Positions 59,901-64,000 of a DNA stretch of 64,000 nt are shown in pieces. The notes beneath the pieces were generated by a model, which saw nothing but the letters and a program-made list of their open reading frames with translations, did no database searches and was not told the origin of the DNA. The position numbers were made by a program, and so were the translations under genes. The DNA is from Beta vulgaris subsp. vulgaris (lineage: Eukaryota; Streptophyta; Magnoliopsida; Caryophyllales; Amaranthaceae), in NCBI RefSeq assembly GCF_026745355.1, contig NC_079202.1:36078561-36142560 (forward strand), given 5' to 3'. Positions within the stretch are counted from its first letter, which is position 1; each line of letters begins with the position of its first letter.

Positions 59901-62900
59901 GAATTATTATCCCAAACAACTAAACCCTATATAAACTCCAAAACTTAAACCCCAAATCTCATACCCAATGTCCCCATTTTCAATAATATTTTTTAATTAT
60001 TTATAGTAATAATTAATATTTTCATTTAATCGATATATGCTCGTGTCAATTATCTCATAGTCTCACTTATCGTAAATTAATTAGGAAATAACATTGAGTT
60101 AGATTATATCTATTTAAGTGAACTTATTGTGTAACGATATAACTTATATGAATTTCATTGAGTTGATAGTAACCTCTTATAATTTATGTTTATTATTGTT
60201 ATTGTTTTCATTGTCGTCATAGCTAGCTATTTATTGCACACACGAGTTGACTAAAAGTAACTGACTAAGTGTCATCATAGCTATTGTTACTAAAACAGTT
60301 CTTTTGTGTTATTGATACATCGTCCATCTAACCCAATAACTACATATTAGGTCAATCATATGTTTTATGTTTCAAAATGCATTTCACGTAAAGACGATTG
60401 TTAACTCAAATATCATATTGTTATCTTGAATTAGCTTAGCGGCTACCATTGGCACATTCGTTATATACAATAATAAATACTTGGATATTTTAAGTAGATG
60501 TTTTTTGTTTCAAATTCCATCATACCTTAAAAGACAATTAGCGTAATAATTAACCACTTACATTAACTGAATTGTAAACTAATTCATCATTACCAATCAT
60601 CATCTTAATCTTTAACCACAACCAATTACCAATTCATCATTGATAGTTACACATTGAAAAACTATAGAATAATGAAGTATTTGAAATTGAATTTCTCAAT
60701 ATCATCCAAATGTTGAACCTTTAATAAAATAATTTTACAGATAGATTATATCTATTTAAGTGAACTTATTGTGTAACGATATAACTTATATGAATTTCAT
60801 TGAGTTGATAGTAACTTCTTATAATTTATGCTCATTATTGTTATTGTTTTCATTGTCATCATAGTTATTTATCGCACACACGAGTTGACTAAGAGTAACT
60901 GACTAAGTGTCATCATAGTTATTATTACTATTATTTGTATTATTACTATTTTCATCATCGCTTTATGTTACTTATTAATGATACATTCATTATTCATATG
61001 TCTGACAACAACTTATTCTACTTCAATTGGATATTTTTAGTTTCAAAATTAGTTGAAATTAAATATGACTTGGTTAAATAGAATATAGCTATGTTGAATC
61101 AACTTAATGACTTATATTGATATACATAGTCCATCTAACCCAATAACTACATATTAGTTCAATCATATGTTTTATGTTTCAAAATTGCATTTCACATAAA
61201 GACGATTAACTCAAATATCGCATTGTTATCTTAAATTAACTTAGAGACTACCATTGACACATTCATTATGTACACTAATAAATACTTGGATTATTTAAGT
61301 AGATGTTTTTTGTTTCAAATTCCATTATACATTGGCACATTGGAAGACATAATGCTTAACCACTTACATTAACTGATTTATAAAGTATATCATCATTATC
61401 AATCATCATCTTAATCTTTGACCGCAACCAGTCACAAATTCATCATTGATAGTTACACATTGGACTATAGAATAATGAAGAATTTGAAATTGAATTTTTC
61501 AATATCAGCCAAATGTTGAACCTTTAATAAAATAATTTTATAGAAAATATGGCAACTTCAAAATGCCCTTTCGTAGACAAATATATATACGTCTCTTGGT
61601 GCCATTGTTGTGCTCGACAAGTTTAACGGCACTTTAACCTATGTGATAAAAGTCCAACTCAATTGGAATTTCCTGGAATGAATAACGGATTGACCCGAAG
61701 CGAGACCCGAAACACACGACATAACCTATATTAACTTTCACCCGAGTCAATGCGGGTTTCCTTAAGAAACTGAAAATAACTAAATCCGAACCGAAAATAA
61801 CTGTTTAACTGATAGTAATCCGTAAAAAGTCAACTGTTTAAACCAAAACTGTACGGGTCAAACCAAAAGAAAACTGTAAACTGAACTGAACTTAACTGAA
61901 AATTGAATTAACTGTATGGATCGAAACTGAAACCGAAAAAGTTTAAACTGAATCAATTAAGTTCGGAAAAATAAACTGAATTAACTGAACTGAAGTCAAC
62001 TGAACTGTTTGGTTTAAACCAGAACTGAACTGGTTAACTGAATTGACACCACTAGTTTTCCCCAAAAACATTTAGCATGTGATATGTATCTTGGTATAGA
62101 TTTATTATAACATTATATAGTCCATTAAATAATAGGATTTTTTGGGTGGAAAGAAACAATTAAAATAGGCTTTTTGTGTGGAAACACAACTTAAAATTGT
62201 TTTTGGAGGGAAGGATCAACTAAAATACTTTTGTTGGCAACTAAACACCACATTACGATTTTCAAGCCGAATTGTCAACTTTACGGCGTTCACAATTGGT
62301 TTCTCCCAAAACCTCGGTTTTTTTTTTTGTCAACTCACATTCTTTGTTTTCTCCTCTTTATTTCACGAGATCCCCATCTTTTTTCTCTCTCGAAAATTTT
62401 CATGTCATCTTCTTCTCCTTCTTACCCACTTCTCCATCTTCTCACTAATTAACACTCCCTCTCTCTTCCTCTCTCCTCACTCACTCACATTGTTCCATAT
62501 TTTCGCTTACCAACAACAATAACAAGTCTGATTTTCGGTCTAGGTTCACCCGTTTCTCCTCTACGAACTCGGACGAGTGTACTTGCTCCGAGTTCTCTAA
62601 CTAGTACTACTACCCGCTCTGAGGTTTAGGATGAGAGGTTTAGCTTTAATAAATTGAGGAAAAAAGGGGAAATTGAGGGAAATTAGGGCTTTTAAATTGT
62701 AAGAGGGGGAAAAATAAAACAAAACAAGAAAAGCTATATTTTCAATGGCGTAAAGTTGATAATTTGGCATAAAAATTATAATGTGGTGTTAAGTTGTCAA
62801 CGGAAGTATTTCAATTGATTCTTCTCTTCAAAAAAAAAAATTTAATAATGTTTTGCCACAAAAATCCTATTTTCATTGGTAACTTCCAAAAAAAACCCTA

Positions 62901-63076
62901 AATCATATGAGATGTGCAGTTGCTTGAACAAAATAGAAACATATAGAGAATTTCTAAGTAATAAGCTGAGCAGCTTAGTCCTTTGATTATTACATGCATT
63001 CGTTTTGTTCTTTGCGCCTAAACACAATATAAGCTTCTCTATCAAGTACTATCAAACACATATTTACTCTTTAGCT

Positions 63077-63119
<43 letters not shown>

Positions 63120-63328
63120 CATACTTACATTTCCTTGTGAATATTTTGTAGCATGAGAAGAAACAGGCCAAAAAAGACCCCGAGAACGCTCACAAACACA
63201 AGGTGAAAGAAGGGGTAGCAGCTGCAGTTGCAGTTGGTGCTGCTGGTTTCGTATTCCATGAACATCACAAGAAGAAAGAAGCCAAACAGGAGCTCAAGCA
63301 GCAAAAGAAGCATCATCACCATCACTAA
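56910..63328 (+). CDS. ASR: ASR (abscisic acid, stress, ripening) protein, copy 3, with a 6.1-kb intron
   Basis: Exon 1 is 56910-57032 and exon 2 is 63152-63328, 99 residues. The intron 57033-63151 keeps its GT and AG edges and the same phase-0 position. The protein is an ABA/WDS-domain protein identical to copy 2 except Gln12 and Phe74, and it shares Asp3, Arg7, Val33, Thr38 and Glu52 with copy 2 against copy 1. His clusters at both ends and the basic [14 protein letters not shown] segment are intact. The intron is that of copy 2 plus a 4689-bp hAT-type insertion (57367-62055); ordinary intron sequence resumes after it. Whether such a long AT-rich intron is spliced well cannot be told; exon and splice sequences show no decay. 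Gene predictors may miss or split this gene. Confidence 0.88.
57405..57890. repeat. AACTGAACTGAA subterminal array, left end of the hAT-type insertion
   Basis: Dozens of AACTG/AAACTG words, often AACTGAACTGAA or TCAAACTGTTTTT, many in direct order. The mirrored array at 61775-62050 closes the element. Such arrays usually bind transposase. Confidence 0.85.
60101..61541. repeat. Internal tandem duplication inside the hAT-type insertion
   Basis: 60101-60742 and 60743-61541 share long stretches in the same order (landmarks AGATTATATCTATTTAAGTG, CCATCTAACCCAATAACTAC, CCAAATGTTGAACC). The second copy has about 190 extra bases near 60930-61120. It is noncoding. Confidence 0.75.
63079..63114. repeat. 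Poly-T tract before the ASR copy 3 acceptor
   Basis: Thirty-six T, at the same place as the 39-T tract in copy 2, so it predates that duplication. Confidence 0.9.
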
Positions 63329-64000
63329 TATAAAAAATAGAACAATAAAATAACGTAGCCTCGTCTTTAATTCTTTTTCCTGGTTCATCATATTCTACAA
63401 TTTAGTTTATAGTTTAATTCGTTATGGCATCGGTTGTTTCTTTGTAATATATATATATATGGACATATTAGATTGATTATCTTTCGAATCGTACCATATC
63501 AATTCAATGATGTTGCTGCTACTCGCTCGCTTTCATATATACCACCTTCGTTATTAAGTTGCAACGGTTTTAATTTTTAAATTACCCACAGACTAATGAT
63601 GAATAAAGGTTTTGATCTGATATAGAAAACAAATTTTAGTTTGCATATAGTCAATAGCTTGCACATAAAGGATATGTGCACATAGTTAGCGAGTGGTGAT
63701 CAATAGGTTGCACATATCCTTTATGTGTTAGGCCGTTAGGGTATGATTTTGTAGGATTCTATAAGTACTATAAGGTTGTGTTTGGGAATAGGACTTCATT
63801 TCAAATGCATCATTTTAAATTCAGGATTTGAAAATCTTAAATTCAATTCCAAATCACAAGTTTAGAAATTTTTTAGAATTATAAATCTTTGTATTAGAAC
63901 TTATCAGATTATTTGACTTTTCATCAATTTATAAATACCAATTGATATTAGAACTTATCAGAGGAGAGAGAGTATTGAGGAAGATGACAGACANCACGAG
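63329..64000. other. ASR copy 3 3' flank, end of homology, and repeat copy 2
   Basis: 63329-63540 matches the 3' UTR and flank of copies 1 and 2 with more differences than the exons. Homology stops near 63542. 63594-63747 is the second copy of the hairpin repeat at 46645-46805 (arms CACATAAAGGATATGTGCA and TGCACATATCCTTTATGTG). The rest is unrecognised; one undetermined base is at 63994. Confidence 0.6.

Larger units (their letters stand above)
57367..62055. mobile_element. Non-autonomous hAT-type transposon in the ASR copy 3 intron
   Basis: An 8-bp duplication GTTTTCCC (57359-57366, 62056-62063) flanks it; copy 2 has one uninterrupted site near 31097-31104. Imperfect terminal repeats are TAGAGCTGTCAGTTTGGTT and, complemented from the right, TAGTGGTGTCAATTCAGTT. 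Both ends carry dense AACTGAACTGAA-type repeats (57405-57890, 61775-62050). Eight-base duplication, TAG-type termini and subterminal repeats indicate hAT. No transposase frame is present in the 4.7 kb. Confidence 0.88.

Noticed and set aside
62041..62063. CACTA end (CACTA at 62051-62055)
   Set aside because: A CACTA element would end in TAGTG, not CACTA, on this side, and the flanking duplication is 8 bases, not 3. hAT fits better.

Overview
This window is low-GC plant nuclear DNA, very probably from a eudicot; the species cannot be named from the sequence. The evidence is three spliced ASR (abscisic acid, stress and ripening; ABA/WDS family) genes and a dense set of plant transposons: a plant L1-type LINE, a ZMYM1-like hAT, Tat-type and Athila-type Ty3/gypsy elements, Ty1/copia gag remnants, a CACTA element, a Helitron and MITEs. 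No bacterial gene, CRISPR array, rRNA or functional tRNA was seen.

Layout. 1-9162: a 385-bp Mutator-type MITE with a perfect 9-bp target duplication, then a decayed hAT (672-8974) split by a LINE (833-5573, 14-bp target duplication). 9163-12570: a short Helitron in the upstream region of ASR copy 1, the gene itself (9786-11100), and a 3' flank carrying a second Mutator-type MITE. 12571-28956: Tat-type gypsy element 1, with an Athila-like element (20542-27208) nested in it. 28957-30100: copia gag remnant A. 30200-33603: ASR copy 2 (30663-32371) and a 3' flank matching that of copy 1. 33604-43350: Tat-type gypsy element 2, at the same flanking sequences as element 1. 43351-46640: copia gag remnants with a full LTR and a primer-binding site. 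46641-54908: AT-rich intergenic DNA with a 1.77-kb non-autonomous CACTA element (48329-50095) and a Stowaway-type MITE. 54909-63545: a third duplicate (truncated gypsy LTR, copia remnant C, ASR promoter, ASR copy 3 at 56910-63328). The intron of copy 3 is expanded to 6.1 kb by a 4.7-kb hAT-type insertion rich in AACTG repeats.

The central story is a small ASR cluster multiplied together with its flanking retrotransposons. The same 5' junction (host/gypsy LTR) occurs twice and the same odd 3' junction (gypsy LTR/copia internal sequence) occurs three times, so the gypsy insertion was copied with the gene rather than inserted repeatedly. Later insertions (Helitron, MITE, Athila, hAT) are each in only one copy, and the sister copies serve as empty sites that define their ends.

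The three ASR genes look intact: 99 codons, one phase-0 intron at the position I recall as usual for the family, and the same TATA box and ACGT-core element. All transposon proteins are broken by stops and frameshifts. The most unusual structural feature is an antisense gene in the 3' part of both gypsy elements. It has its own TATA box and up to four exons, and it converges on the pol gene across a spacer containing four short hairpins. All calls come from reading the sequence and translations; no database search or alignment program was run.
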